From positions 62,001 to 126,000 of the forward strand of contig JAPLSN010000021.1 in the NCBI GenBank assembly GCA_026398615.1: DNA of 64,000 bases. Direction: 5' to 3'. A program made the position numbers and the translations under genes. The notes below the pieces were generated by a model that had not been told where the DNA came from, made no database searches, and was given only the letters and a program-made list of their open reading frames with translations. The first letter of the stretch is position 1. Each line of letters begins with the position of its first letter. Source of the stretch: Spirochaetota bacterium (GTDB taxonomy: Bacteria; Spirochaetota; Spirochaetia; Treponematales; UBA12059). Positions 1 through 10,100 of this stretch are shown here, piece after piece.

Positions 1-8
1 AATCGATC

Positions 9-671
9 TCAGAAATAGAACGACAGGATGAGGCCGAACGAACCGGTGGAGATGGTCGTCTCGACGGTGTCATCCGCCGGAGCCGCGTCGGGTTCCCAGT
101 GGCCCGACATCCGGTTCCACCCGAGCCTGTATTCCGCCGATACGGAAAGTCCCTCTTTGAGGAAGCACTCCGCTCCCGCGAACGCCCTCGGGGCGAAAGT
201 CATGCCGCTATAGTCACCGCCGGCGGCGATCTGCGAGAAGGTCATGCCGAAGCAGAGTTCGCCGCCCCAGTAGATGTCGACGGGGGCTCTCCGCGTCAGG
301 TAGAACTGGAGCCCCGGGAGGATTCCGAAGCTCGTCGCCCCGCCGTTCTCCCAACCGAACATGCCGAGCGCCCTGATGAACATCGCGTCCGACAGGCCGT
401 ACTTGCCGCCGATCCAAGCCCTGTCGTATGTCAGCGGATTGATCGTCCCGATGGCGCCGCTCGCCGGGATCGCGAAGCCGTCCAGGCCTCCGGCGTCGAA
501 ATTACCCAGCGAGAATATCAAGGCCATCGATTTCTTGATGGTTTCCGCGGCCTGTACCGCCGGCTTTGGTTCGGTTTTCTTCACAGGTGGGGGCGCCGGT
601 GCAGGTGTCGCCTGGGCGAACGCGGATGACGCGATGATGGCGGACGCGGCGAATGCCAGGATACCTCTCAT
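9..671 (-). CDS. Predicted outer-membrane beta-barrel protein
   Basis: Protein of 220 residues with a cleavable signal peptide (residues 1-20, ending AFA-Q), then a short Pro/Ala/Lys-rich linker and a glycine/aromatic-rich body with alternating hydrophobic residues. The last residues are SFGLILSFYF; a terminal aromatic residue is typical of outer-membrane barrel proteins. The start at 671 is chosen because GGAGGAAAACA lies just before the ATG and the signal peptide begins there; the frame is open further upstream to 731 but without a ribosome site. I do not recognise a named family. Location in the outer membrane is inferred. The gene is downstream of the AAA ATPase gene on the same strand but has its own promoter, so it is probably a separate unit. 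Confidence 0.7.
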   Translation of the reverse strand: MRGILAFAASAIIASSAFAQATPAPAPPPVKKTEPKPAVQAAETIKKSMALIFSLGNFDAGGLDGFAIPASGAIGTINPLTYDRAWIGGKYGLSDAMFIRALGMFGWENGGATSFGILPGLQFYLTRRAPVDIYWGGELCFGMTFSQIAAGGDYSGMTFAPRAFAGAECFLKEGLSVSAEYRLGWNRMSGHWEPDAAPADDTVETTISTGSFGLILSFYF

Positions 672-726
672 TGTTTTCCTCCAGACCTGAATTGCCGTTG
701 ATGGATTCGCTTGTATCTGTCCGTAA

Positions 727-755
727 AGCATAGCACGGTCCCCGCTGTTTGGAAA
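727..755 (-). promoter_or_regulatory. Promoter of the barrel protein gene
   Basis: On the minus strand a -35 box TTTCCA (755-750) is followed after 17 bases by TATGCT (732-727), preceded by TGC as in extended -10 promoters. It lies 56 bases before the start codon at 671. Confidence 0.5.
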
Positions 756-777
756 ATCAGTCCGTTCGGCGATGCGC

Positions 778-2529
778 CTATCCCCGTTCGCCGAGCAGGG
801 TTTTCAGTTCCGAGATATCCTTGACGAGTTTCGTGCGGTCGAGGTTCTGGAAGCGCTTGGGGACCATCTCCTTGGACGTGCATTCGAGCACGGCCACGAG
901 GTTCTGGAGCTCGATCTCGTGCGGGTAGGCCGGCGGGATGAAATCCGAGAGGGTTTCCTCCAGGTCTTCCCCCGTGACGAAGGAGCGCCCATCCATGGCG
1001 GCGCGGAACTTGGCGCGGATGAGGGCGGATTCCAGGTCGGCCCCCGAGAATTCGTGCTTGAAGCGCCTGAGGAGTTCGGAGACCGGGAACTTCCGGATGG
1101 AGAGGTCGAGCTTTTTCACGAGGGTGTCGAAGAGCGCTTCCTTTTCGGCGTCCGATTCCGGGTAGAACAGCGCGAGGTGCTCCTCGGCGCGGCCCTGCCG
1201 TTTCAGGTCGATGGGGAGCAAATCCGGCCGGCAGGTGATGAGGAACCAGATGATCTTCCCGCGGTACTCGGTGTTCCCCATGAAGTTGGAGATCTGCGCG
1301 AAGATGCGGTTGGACGTGCCCGAGTCCCCGTCCTGGTTGCGGTCGCCGAGGAATGCGTCCGCTTCGTCGATCATCACCCCGACCGGGGACATGGCCTTGA
1401 GGATGTTGAGGATGCGCTCCAGGTTGGACTCGGTGACCCCCTGCCACTTGGACCTGAAGTTGCGGAACTTCACCATGGGGATGCCGATCTCGCCCGCGAA
1501 GGCGGTCACCATGAAGCTCTTGCCCGTGCCCACGGGGCCAGCGATGAGGTAGCCCATGGGAAGGACGTCGAGGCGGCCCTGCTTGAGCGCCCGCGCCGCG
1601 TGCTTGAAGCGCTTTTTCACGAAGTCGTGGCCTGACACGAAGGAAAGGTCGTGCTCGGTGTCCAGGAACTCGACGAGTCCCGAGGCCTCGCTCTCGATGA
1701 TCTCCCGTTTCCTTTCCTTGAGATAGTCCATCGAGATAGGACGGTCTTCCTGCCAGCTCTCGGCCGCGAGCCGGTTCAGGTTCGTCAGGTTGAGGCCGCT
1801 GGATACTGCGCCGAGCTCGTCGGGACCGAGTCCCCGTTCGAGGAGGAGGGTGCCCCGTTTTTCCAGGAAGCGGAGGAAGCTCGTGCGTATCGCCTCGTCG
1901 GGTATGGGGATTTCCACCTTCACGGTGCTCGGGCTCGCGATGATGCGCGGGTTGAGGTCGGACAGGTTCTCCGCGAGGAGGATGATCGAAACGTCGCCGC
2001 GCGTGAACACGGGGTCGTGCGACCAGCGGTTGAGCGTCACGAAACAGTAGCGGTCCTCCTCGGTGAGCCGGGAGATGTCGCTGGCGGGCAGCACGGTTTC
2101 GGCGTAGTCCGCGATGAGGACGATGCGCTTCTTCTGCGGGATGTTGCGCAGGAAATATTTTTCGAGGTACTTGAAAGCCAGGAGCGGGTCGTGCGAAAGC
2201 AGGTCCTCCTCGCCTGAGTCCGGGTAGAGCTCCGTCATGGTCTTCACGTACGCGGCCTGCATGTCGGGCGAACAGAACGAAACGCCGCTCGAACGGTCGT
2301 AAAAGGCGATGATGTCGCGGTTCCCGAAGAGGACTTCAGAGACGTATTCCTGGATCTTTACGAAGATGAACTCATCCTCGTTCATCTTGTGCGGGAGAAA
2401 GTCGCGGATGTTGCCGTGGATGATGTAGAGGTTCGCGGTTTTGGAACAGTATTTGTACGAAAGCTCCTGCGCCCAGGCAGGCAGGATCTTGATGAACGGC
2501 AGGTTCTTGACGATGAGCTGTTCCTTCAT
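778..2529 (-). CDS. AAA-family ATPase, Ycf46-like
   Basis: Protein of 583 residues. The C-terminal half is a full AAA module: Walker A GPVGTGKS (331-338), Walker B VMIDEAD (about 384-390), sensor 1 ITCRPD (about 431), then an arginine-finger region DLKRQGR. The N-terminal 200 residues look like a second AAA fold that has lost its Walker motifs, the layout known for the Ycf46/Spo-type AAA proteins. A helical lid domain with the usual sensor-2 GADLESALIRA follows. Its substrate is unknown; remodelling of a protein complex in the cytoplasm is the family expectation. Start chosen from the upstream GGGAGA. Confidence 0.8.
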   Translation of the reverse strand: MKEQLIVKNLPFIKILPAWAQELSYKYCSKTANLYIIHGNIRDFLPHKMNEDEFIFVKIQEYVSEVLFGNRDIIAFYDRSSGVSFCSPDMQAAYVKTMTELYPDSGEEDLLSHDPLLAFKYLEKYFLRNIPQKKRIVLIADYAETVLPASDISRLTEEDRYCFVTLNRWSHDPVFTRGDVSIILLAENLSDLNPRIIASPSTVKVEIPIPDEAIRTSFLRFLEKRGTLLLERGLGPDELGAVSSGLNLTNLNRLAAESWQEDRPISMDYLKERKREIIESEASGLVEFLDTEHDLSFVSGHDFVKKRFKHAARALKQGRLDVLPMGYLIAGPVGTGKSFMVTAFAGEIGIPMVKFRNFRSKWQGVTESNLERILNILKAMSPVGVMIDEADAFLGDRNQDGDSGTSNRIFAQISNFMGNTEYRGKIIWFLITCRPDLLPIDLKRQGRAEEHLALFYPESDAEKEALFDTLVKKLDLSIRKFPVSELLRRFKHEFSGADLESALIRAKFRAAMDGRSFVTGEDLEETLSDFIPPAYPHEIELQNLVAVLECTSKEMVPKRFQNLDRTKLVKDISELKTLLGERG

Positions 2530-2546
2530 GGTGTCTCCCGCCGGTG

Positions 2547-2576
2547 ATTATGGCGCATCGACGAGGAGCGGGGCAA
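2547..2576 (-). promoter_or_regulatory. Promoter of the AAA ATPase gene
   Basis: Minus-strand TTGCCC (2576-2571), 18-base spacer, CATAAT (2552-2547), about 20 bases before the start codon at 2529. Confidence 0.4.
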
Positions 2577-2605
2577 GTGCGGGGATGGCTCGCCGCTCCG
2601 GGTTG

Positions 2606-2634
2606 TTGTGGCTTGGACCGTTTTTGGCTAGTAT
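2606..2634 (+). promoter_or_regulatory. Promoter with GGCTAGTAT -10 element
   Basis: TTGTGG (2606-2611), 17 bases, TAGTAT (2629-2634) embedded in GGCTAGTAT. The same nine bases occur before two other plus-strand genes in the window (18813-18821 and 24537-24545). Confidence 0.45.
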
Positions 2635-2711
2635 TGCCCGTCCTCGTTCGGTGAGTGTCTGTCTCGTCGGGGAGGGAACAGGATGCAGGCGATCGAAAGG
2701 AGCATCGGTGT

Positions 2712-4025
2712 ATGGGCGGCAAAAAAAAACGTGACAGGGGATCCCATCGCGGGACAATCCGGGCGAAAGGGAACAAGCATGGAAAACCGGAATTCCGTCC
2801 CATGAATTCAACCATGCGCGCCTTCGCCGTCCGGCACCGGAAATTCCTGTCCGTCCTTGCGGCCGGTCTTGTCGTCGCGGCGGCCGTCGTCGCCATCGCG
2901 GCTTCGGTGATCGTCGCCACCGCGCCGTTCACGGTCCTGCTCGCGGGGCTCGACGAACGCGAAATGACCGCCTTCCGTGAAACAATCGGGCAGGTCGTCG
3001 AAGGCCGGAACGTCGCTTACCGGGAATCCGCGGTCCCGGACGGGGCGGCTCCGGGAAAACCCGGCATCGACCTTGTCGTCTTCCGGCCCGGACCCGGCAT
3101 CGCCGGCGCGGCACGGTTTTTTGCGGGAGTCGATGCCCTCATCAAGGGCCGCGTTTCCCCGGTCATCAGCGCTTTCGTGCTCGACGGAAGCCGGGCGTAC
3201 GCGGTCCCCCTCCTCCTCGACCATTTCGACCTTTCGCTCGATTCCCGCTTCGGCCCCGTGGGCGCCGCGCGGACCATCGGCATGGACGAATTTGAAAAGA
3301 CCGCCCACCGTCTCGCCGCTTCCGCGGAACCGGTCATCGCGGCGGCGGGGAAGGACGACGAGACGCTCCTCGCTCTCGTTTCGTATGCCGTGATCGCCGA
3401 CTCGGGTATCAAGGGCTACCGCGAACTCGCGCTCGCCCTGCTGGACGGGAAGACGCCCGAAGCGATCCTGGACTTCCAGCTTGCCGGGTCGGCTTCGAAT
3501 CTGCGAAGCGCCCTCGCCCGGCTGGACGCCTGGCGCCGTACGGGAATCCTCCATCCGAACTGGCTCGACATGTCCAGGGACGACGTGCGGAGCTTCGCTG
3601 CGGCCGGACGAACGCCCGCGTTCGCAAGTTTCCTGGGCGACCGCAGGTCCATGGACCGCGGTGCCCTCGGCCGCTATGCCGCGATCAGGTTCCCTACGAC
3701 CACGGCGGGCGCGCTCGTGCCCGTGGTCGTGACGACCGCGGCCGCCGTTCCCGAGGCGTCGCGAAGGAAAGCGTCCGGCTTGAGGCTCCTCGCGAAGCTC
3801 GCCGAACCCGCGGCGCAGATCGCCTCGGCCAGGATTTCCGGACGGGCTCCGGCGACGTTCGCTGCCCAGGCCCCGGACATCCAGGCCCGCGACGCGCGCG
3901 ACGTCGCCGTCGCGTCGACGGCCCTGGCGCAGGGGTTTGCCGCCGACGCCTGCCGCAACCGCGAGGAGATGACTTCGCTTGCGGCAGCGCTGCGCGGGCT
4001 GCTCGGTTCGTGGCGCCCGAAATGA
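2712..4025 (+). CDS. Membrane-anchored protein resembling an extracellular solute-binding protein
   Basis: Protein of 437 residues. A basic cytoplasmic N-terminus of about 35 residues precedes one hydrophobic segment (about residues 45-68), so the rest should be outside the inner membrane. The outer part has the rhythm of type-1 sugar-binding proteins: a VPLLLDHFDLSLD stretch, a region of the form ILHPNWLDMSRDDVRSFAAAGRTPAFASFLGD and a helical C-terminus. This is a weak resemblance; no ABC permease genes are adjacent, so a transport role is doubtful. The start at 2712 is supported by AAAGGAG nine bases upstream; later ATGs at 2802 and 2814 give a shorter tail but have poor ribosome sites. Convergent with the giant lipoprotein gene. 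Confidence 0.55.
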   Translation: MGGKKKRDRGSHRGTIRAKGNKHGKPEFRPMNSTMRAFAVRHRKFLSVLAAGLVVAAAVVAIAASVIVATAPFTVLLAGLDEREMTAFRETIGQVVEGRNVAYRESAVPDGAAPGKPGIDLVVFRPGPGIAGAARFFAGVDALIKGRVSPVISAFVLDGSRAYAVPLLLDHFDLSLDSRFGPVGAARTIGMDEFEKTAHRLAASAEPVIAAAGKDDETLLALVSYAVIADSGIKGYRELALALLDGKTPEAILDFQLAGSASNLRSALARLDAWRRTGILHPNWLDMSRDDVRSFAAAGRTPAFASFLGDRRSMDRGALGRYAAIRFPTTTAGALVPVVVTTAAAVPEASRRKASGLRLLAKLAEPAAQIASARISGRAPATFAAQAPDIQARDARDVAVASTALAQGFAADACRNREEMTSLAAALRGLLGSWRPK

Positions 4026-4112
4026 GCCGTTCCGCCCGGGGGGTTCGCGGCGGGATGGGCATCGTGGTCAGGAAACCCGCGATGCAGGAAGTCAGCAGGA
4101 AAGCCGTTCCGG

Positions 4113-7100
4113 CTACTTCACATAGTACCCGATGCGGTAGAAATCGCTCGATGCGTACCCGATCGCAGCTTGCCAGAACCTGGCGCCTCCTGTATCGTTC
4201 TCGATGCTCGTCCGGACGCCGTCGACTTCGAAATCGAGCGCGGCATTCATGTATTCCCAGCCGTTCACGGTATCGGGTTCGCCGTCGGCTTCCGAATCCA
4301 GCGTCGAATCGTAGTAAGCCATCTTCACCGCGTCGAAGGTGTTCGTGTATGAGGAGTCGAGGTACGAGATGTACGGAACGTTGCCTGCGAGCGTGATATC
4401 CGCCCAGACGCCGACCGCACCGATGGAATCGACAATGACGCTGTCCCCGAATTCATACTTCATGGAACCGTCAATCGGATGGTTGGTCGATTTCATGTAG
4501 ATGAGGTCACCCGTGCTGTTGCGGTAGAAAGCCAGGTGGACATAGCCCGAGCCGTCGATGCGCATCGAGATGTACTTGCCCGAGAATTTCCGGTTGACAT
4601 CGGTCGATCCCATCACGGTCTGGACTTTCCATTGCGCGCCCGTGACGGGGGCCGTCGCGTTGGCGTAGGCCAGCTTCACGGTCTGGTTGGTCACGTCGTA
4701 GTAGGCTATGACCGGGAAGTGGTTGGTAGGCGTCACATCGATGGCGCTGTACTCGCCGGCCGCGGCGCTCCTGGTGGTCAACGTGGCGACGGTCGTCGTC
4801 GCTGCCGTGAGCACGGTGTTGGCGGCCAGGATGCTCTGGATCGTTCCATCGGACGGAGCGGTAACCGCCGTCGCGTCGGAGAGGGTCATGAGCGTCTCCC
4901 CTGCGGTGACGGTGGCACCCACGATCTTGGAGACGGTGGCAATCCTGCGTGAGCTGACCGTGGCTGCCTGGGTCGAATTGTGGACAGCCGTGGTTCCGAC
5001 GGCGGCGGCCGTGGCGACAAAGCCATCGTAAGGGGCAAGGACGGTCTCCAAGTTGGCCATGGTCAGGATGATGTCGTTCGTGGCTACCGCGGAACCGACG
5101 GGTTTCTGGATGGATGCGACGATCGTGTCCGGTTGTACCTGCGCCATGAGGGTGACACCCGAGGTCATGTTGGTTGCCGCGGGAGCGATCCACATCAGGA
5201 CGGCGTTGTTGTACGTCAGCCAGGTGGTGTTTGCCTGCCTCATGATCCTGTTGAGGTTTCCTGTGGCCGTGAGCAGGTGAGTGCCGACCGCAGCCAGGCC
5301 CGTGCTGTCGGTGTTGCTGGTTATCGTGGCGAGTACGTTTGTCGCCGTCAGGGTGCTGGCGTACGTGACCGGGGTGATCGTCGCGGTCGCCGTGACATTG
5401 GCGGTACCCGTGAGCTGGGCATCGTCCGCGTCAGAGCCGCCGTCGATGTTCACCCAGTTCGCGTGCTCGTTGACGCTCGTGTCGCCGTTCTGCACCCACG
5501 CGTACTTGAGCGCCTTGGTGTCGGTGTCGTAGTAGCTCGTGTGGATGTCGGTGCCGTAGTTGACTACGCGCTCGTTGACGAACTGCATGAGCATCTGGTC
5601 ATGCCAGAGTTCCTCCATTGCATATGCTCGCCCTGTTCCTCCATCGTTCACGCCGAGCGGGGCGTTGGCGTCCCATATCATGACGCCTCCCGCTCCAGCC
5701 TCGTCCCATGTGTTGTTGCCGTAGGTGTTGGCGTTGAACGCGACTGTCGGTCGTCCGCCGTACGAGATGTCCGTATGCTCGAGCGGGTCATATGAGGAAT
5801 ACACTTCGACCGCCGATGCGGTGACGCCCGTGTTGTTCGTGCTGTAGTACGTGGCGGCGTCGGAATAGTTGGACCACGACGCGTAGAGGTTGCCGCCATT
5901 GTAGCTCATCGCCGGATACTTGGGCGCACTACTACCGACAAAGTAACCCATATCGGCTCCCGTTGCAGTGCTATTGGACTGCCAGATATGGACCATGCGG
6001 GTATCCGTCCAGAGTTCCGATCCCGGCGTGACCGCGAAATACTCCTTGTTGCCGGCGAGAGTGTCGTCGTCCAGGTTGTTGATCGAGTTGATGCCGTTGA
6101 CGGTCAGGAGGACTTCGCCGCTTCGCGCGCCTGCCGGTACCACGACGACGAAGGAACTCGTGGTGGCGTCGGCGGGCAGCGTCGTGGGAACAGTCCCGAA
6201 ACTGATGGTATCCGCCACCGAATCGAAGAGGTTGAAACCGGTGATCGTGGCGTTCTCGCCCCTGCGGAGCGAATAGCGACCCTGCCTTGACCTGATGGTG
6301 TTGTATGTCGCGTCACGGGTGATTCCCGTGATGTAGGGCACGACGTCAAACTGGTACGACGGCATGTTGTCGGGGAAGGCGATCGAGTACGAGGTCTTGA
6401 GGGGATCGACCGCCGCGTCGAGCTCGATGCTGCCCGCCACGGGATCGAAGCCACGGATGAGCGTGGTAGTCGGGCTTCCGCCGCCTGAAAGGGTGAGCGT
6501 GATGTTGAGTCCCGGCACGATCGCCGTGCTGTTCTTGAGCGCGTCATGCTGGAGCACGTAGGAGGTGGAACGCGTGGCTCCGGTGCCGGTCACCGGGGTT
6601 CCGAGCGCCTGGGTCGTCAGGGAGGAATTGATCGTTCCGTCGTCCTTGTCCTCGACGACGATCCGCGCGACGCGGTCCTGCGCCGTGATCGAGCCGAGAC
6701 GGGCGCTGTTCCAGTCCAGCTGCCAGGCGATGCGGTGGTTGCCCTGGGTGAACACGGAGGACGGCACCGAGAAGTGCCACCCGTCGGTCGCGAAGTCGCC
6801 GGTTTCCGCGTAGCCGCCCGAGGCGAAGGTGCCGACGAGCGCGTATGTGAGTCCGCCGAAGTCCTTGGTGGTGAGCGCCGGCGTGGCAGCGAAGCCGAAG
6901 TTGTCTGCGTTGTCCGCGCCGTTGCCGATGTAGAGCCATACCTTGCTGATGATCCAGTTGTCGTAGGCAGTGCCGCGGATGCTGACCTTTCCCGAAACGT
7001 CCGGATCTCCGGCGCCGTACGCGGCGACGCCCGTGAGCTCGATGTGACCGTTTGTGCGGGAATTGTCATAAAGGGAATTGACCAGCTCGCTCGTCCAATA

Positions 7101-10100
7101 GAAGGGATCGATGTCCGCGCTCGGATCGACCGTGTCGGTCGTGCTCGTCGTGAATACCGCCGTCTTGGTCTGATTCAGGCTGTCCACCTTGGGCGTCGTG
7201 CCCTCGGTGGAGTCCCATACATCGACCGTAAAGGTCTTGGTGCCGTCCCCGATGTCGGTCAGGTCGGCTTGCGAGAGGGTGATGGAGGTGATGGGGCTTG
7301 CTTCGTCGGACCGGATGCTGAACCATGCGGAGGTGAAAGTCCCGCCGGAGGTCTTGGGCGCGGAAACGCGGGCGAAGAGCTCGCCGTTGCCGCCGGTGAC
7401 CTCGAGGAGGATTTCGGTAGGTGCTTCCTTGGCGGTGAAGGTGGTCGTGATGCCGGTCGCCACGCCCGGGTAGACGTAGCGCACGTATTCGCCGGTTTCC
7501 ACGGTCCCGTTCAGGTCGAGGTCGGTGCCGAGGTTCACGGCCCCCACCTTCGGACCGTTGTTCTGCACCTTGGTGGTGGCCATGCAGTGTTTCGTGTTGT
7601 TGGCCATGTCGAAGACCACGTAGTGGACCTCGATCGGGCCGTCGGCCACGTTGGAGGAATCGATGTCTGCGTACCACTCGTATGTGTCGCCCGAGAACTT
7701 CTTGAGCTTTTCGAGGTAGTTGTCCGTGTCGTCGTTGTCGATTCCCCCGCCTGCGTTGCGCGATTCGACCACGTTCTTGTGGTCGATCATGATGAGGAAA
7801 TCGGGGTCCGAAGGGTAGTCGACGACGCTGCCGTCCGACGTGGTCAACGTGTCCGCGGGCGTAAGGTCGCTCGTGTTCCCCGGGGCGCCCTTGAGCTCCC
7901 TGGGGTTGAAGAAGCGCGCGGTGCCGCTGCGTCGCACGAGATAGACCGCGACCTGCTTCACGTCGCTGCCGTCGTCCAACGCGGTGCCGCGAATCTGGAA
8001 CCAGCCGTTGTTCTGCACGATAAGGTCGTTCGGCGTGACGTCACTGTCGTCCGGGTCGCCGTCCCACGTGGCGGTCGGCGCCTTGTTGTCCACTTCGATG
8101 CGCATTACCTGGATGGATTCGCGCGGGGTGGGCGTGGTGTTGTCCGTCGCGGTGAGCGTCCAGATGAGGGAATCGGAAGTGCCCGGATCGGTGTCGATCG
8201 GGACATCCAGGAAGTACACCTTGACGCCCGCCTGCTGGAACCAGGCGGGTTGCGTGGAAAGGTTGCCGCTCAGGTCGCCGGTGAAGGCAATGCCGTTGAT
8301 CTGGGTTTCATCCTCGACGGAACCCCGCAGGTACCAGTCTCCGGTGATGAAGGCGCCAAGGGTGTAGGGAAGCTCGTCCCCGTCCACGGACACGAATGTG
8401 AGGCTCGAACCGTCGTCCGTGATGTCGACGACCGGGCCCAGGTGGGTCAGCGAAACCTGGAAATCATTGGCGTTCGGGTTCACTACGTGATAGGCGGTGC
8501 CCGCGACGAGGCCGGCAGGCAGGGTACCGGAGAAGTAGACCTGGTTGTCCGTACCGAGGCCATGCGCCGTCCTCGCGAACGAGTTCGCGACGTTACCCGC
8601 CGTCACCGTCGCCGGTGCGGCGCCCGGATCGCGGTCGAGCAGGAGCGGCATCGTCGTGCCGATCTTCGGCACGTCATTGTCGAAGATGATGGAGGTTTCG
8701 ACCCAGGGGCCGTAGATGTCGCCTGCGAGCATGTTCTTGGTGTCCTGGGCGCGGATGCGGATGTTGATGCTCCGGTTCTCGCCCGGGGGCGGGTTGAACT
8801 CCCCGTCGGCGTTGATGTTCTGGTACCAGTTGTTGGTGCCCGTGACTTCCCGTCCGAGGCCTAGTGCGTACCAGTCCACGAGGTTGGACGCGATGTCCGC
8901 CGCGGTATATGTGCCGCTGTTGTCGACGTCGACCTGCATGAAGACTTTCCATACCGCGTTGTTGTCGACCGTGAATCCGGATACCCGGACCGTGCCGCCG
9001 AGCGGCTTGAGCGGGTCGTCGGGGTAACTGAGCGTGACGATGGGCTTGTCGCCGCCAGGGTTGAGCTTGAGCAGGTAGGCGCTCGTGCCGGCGACCGCGT
9101 TCATGGCCGAGATGGTCTCGTTGCCGGCTTCGTCCGCCACGCGGACCTGGATCGGGAAGTCCCAGATGCCGTCGTTGTTGGCGTCGCTCGAGTAGACGCT
9201 CGCGAGGACCGCGGTGCCCGACGTCGTGAAGTCGACGGCCACGATGTCGGCCGGTGCCGCGGTCACCTGGAAGGAATTCGCGTCCACGTACTTGACGTAG
9301 TAGACGGTCGCGGAGGATATCCCGGTGGGGAGGAGGACTTCGGCGCCGAAGCGGAGCGTCTGGTCTTCCGTGAAGCCGTGCGCCGTCCTCGTGAAGATGT
9401 CGGTGGCCGGGATGGCCGTCACCGCGACGCCGGCGTAGAGATCGATCTTGCCGGTCCCGGAGGTCAGGAACGGGATTTCCCAGCTGATCAGGCTGCCCGT
9501 CGCTGCCGTCCACGAAGCCGCCCCGTTCCACCCGATCTTGTACGAGACGCTCGCGAGACCCGCGAGGTTGTCGCCGGCGAATCCCTTGACCGTGACGTCG
9601 CCATTGACGGTGGCATTGTTGGCCGGATCGAAGAAGGTGAGGGTCGGCACGGTGTTGTCCACCACGACGCTCTTGGTCTTGATGCCCTTGAGAAGCGAAT
9701 TGTCCTCCACCGTGATGGTGAGGCTCAGGTTGTTGTCGACCAGGCCGGTTACGTCGAGAGCCGTCGTCGAAGTGTAAGTATAGAATCCGCTTCCGTCAGG
9801 TCCGGTCGGACTCCCGAGTGTCGCTGAAACGGTCTTGTCGACGAGGGGGGAGGCCTTGTCCTTGCCCTTGATGTCCGCGGTTACCGAGAATATGCCGTTG
9901 GCGTCCTTGGTCTTGGCGCGGATGTTGAACGATCCTGTGCTTGCGCCGCCGAACTTGTAGCTGCTCGACAGGTTGGTCCAGCCCGAACCGGCATTCACCT
10001 CGACGAGGTCGTCGATTTCGGGCGAGAAGGTGTCGATCTTGAACGTCACCGGCGTCGTCGTGACGGTCACGCTCGGGGTGAGCGTCTTGATGACGCGCAC

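Noticed and set aside
4960..5130. Biotin or lipoate attachment site
   Set aside because: The hairpin lysine is missing in both repeats, and the protein is exported.
6546..8864. Plus-strand open frame of 772 codons opposite the giant lipoprotein
   Set aside because: Antisense shadow rich in Arg, Gly, Val and Asp without domain features.
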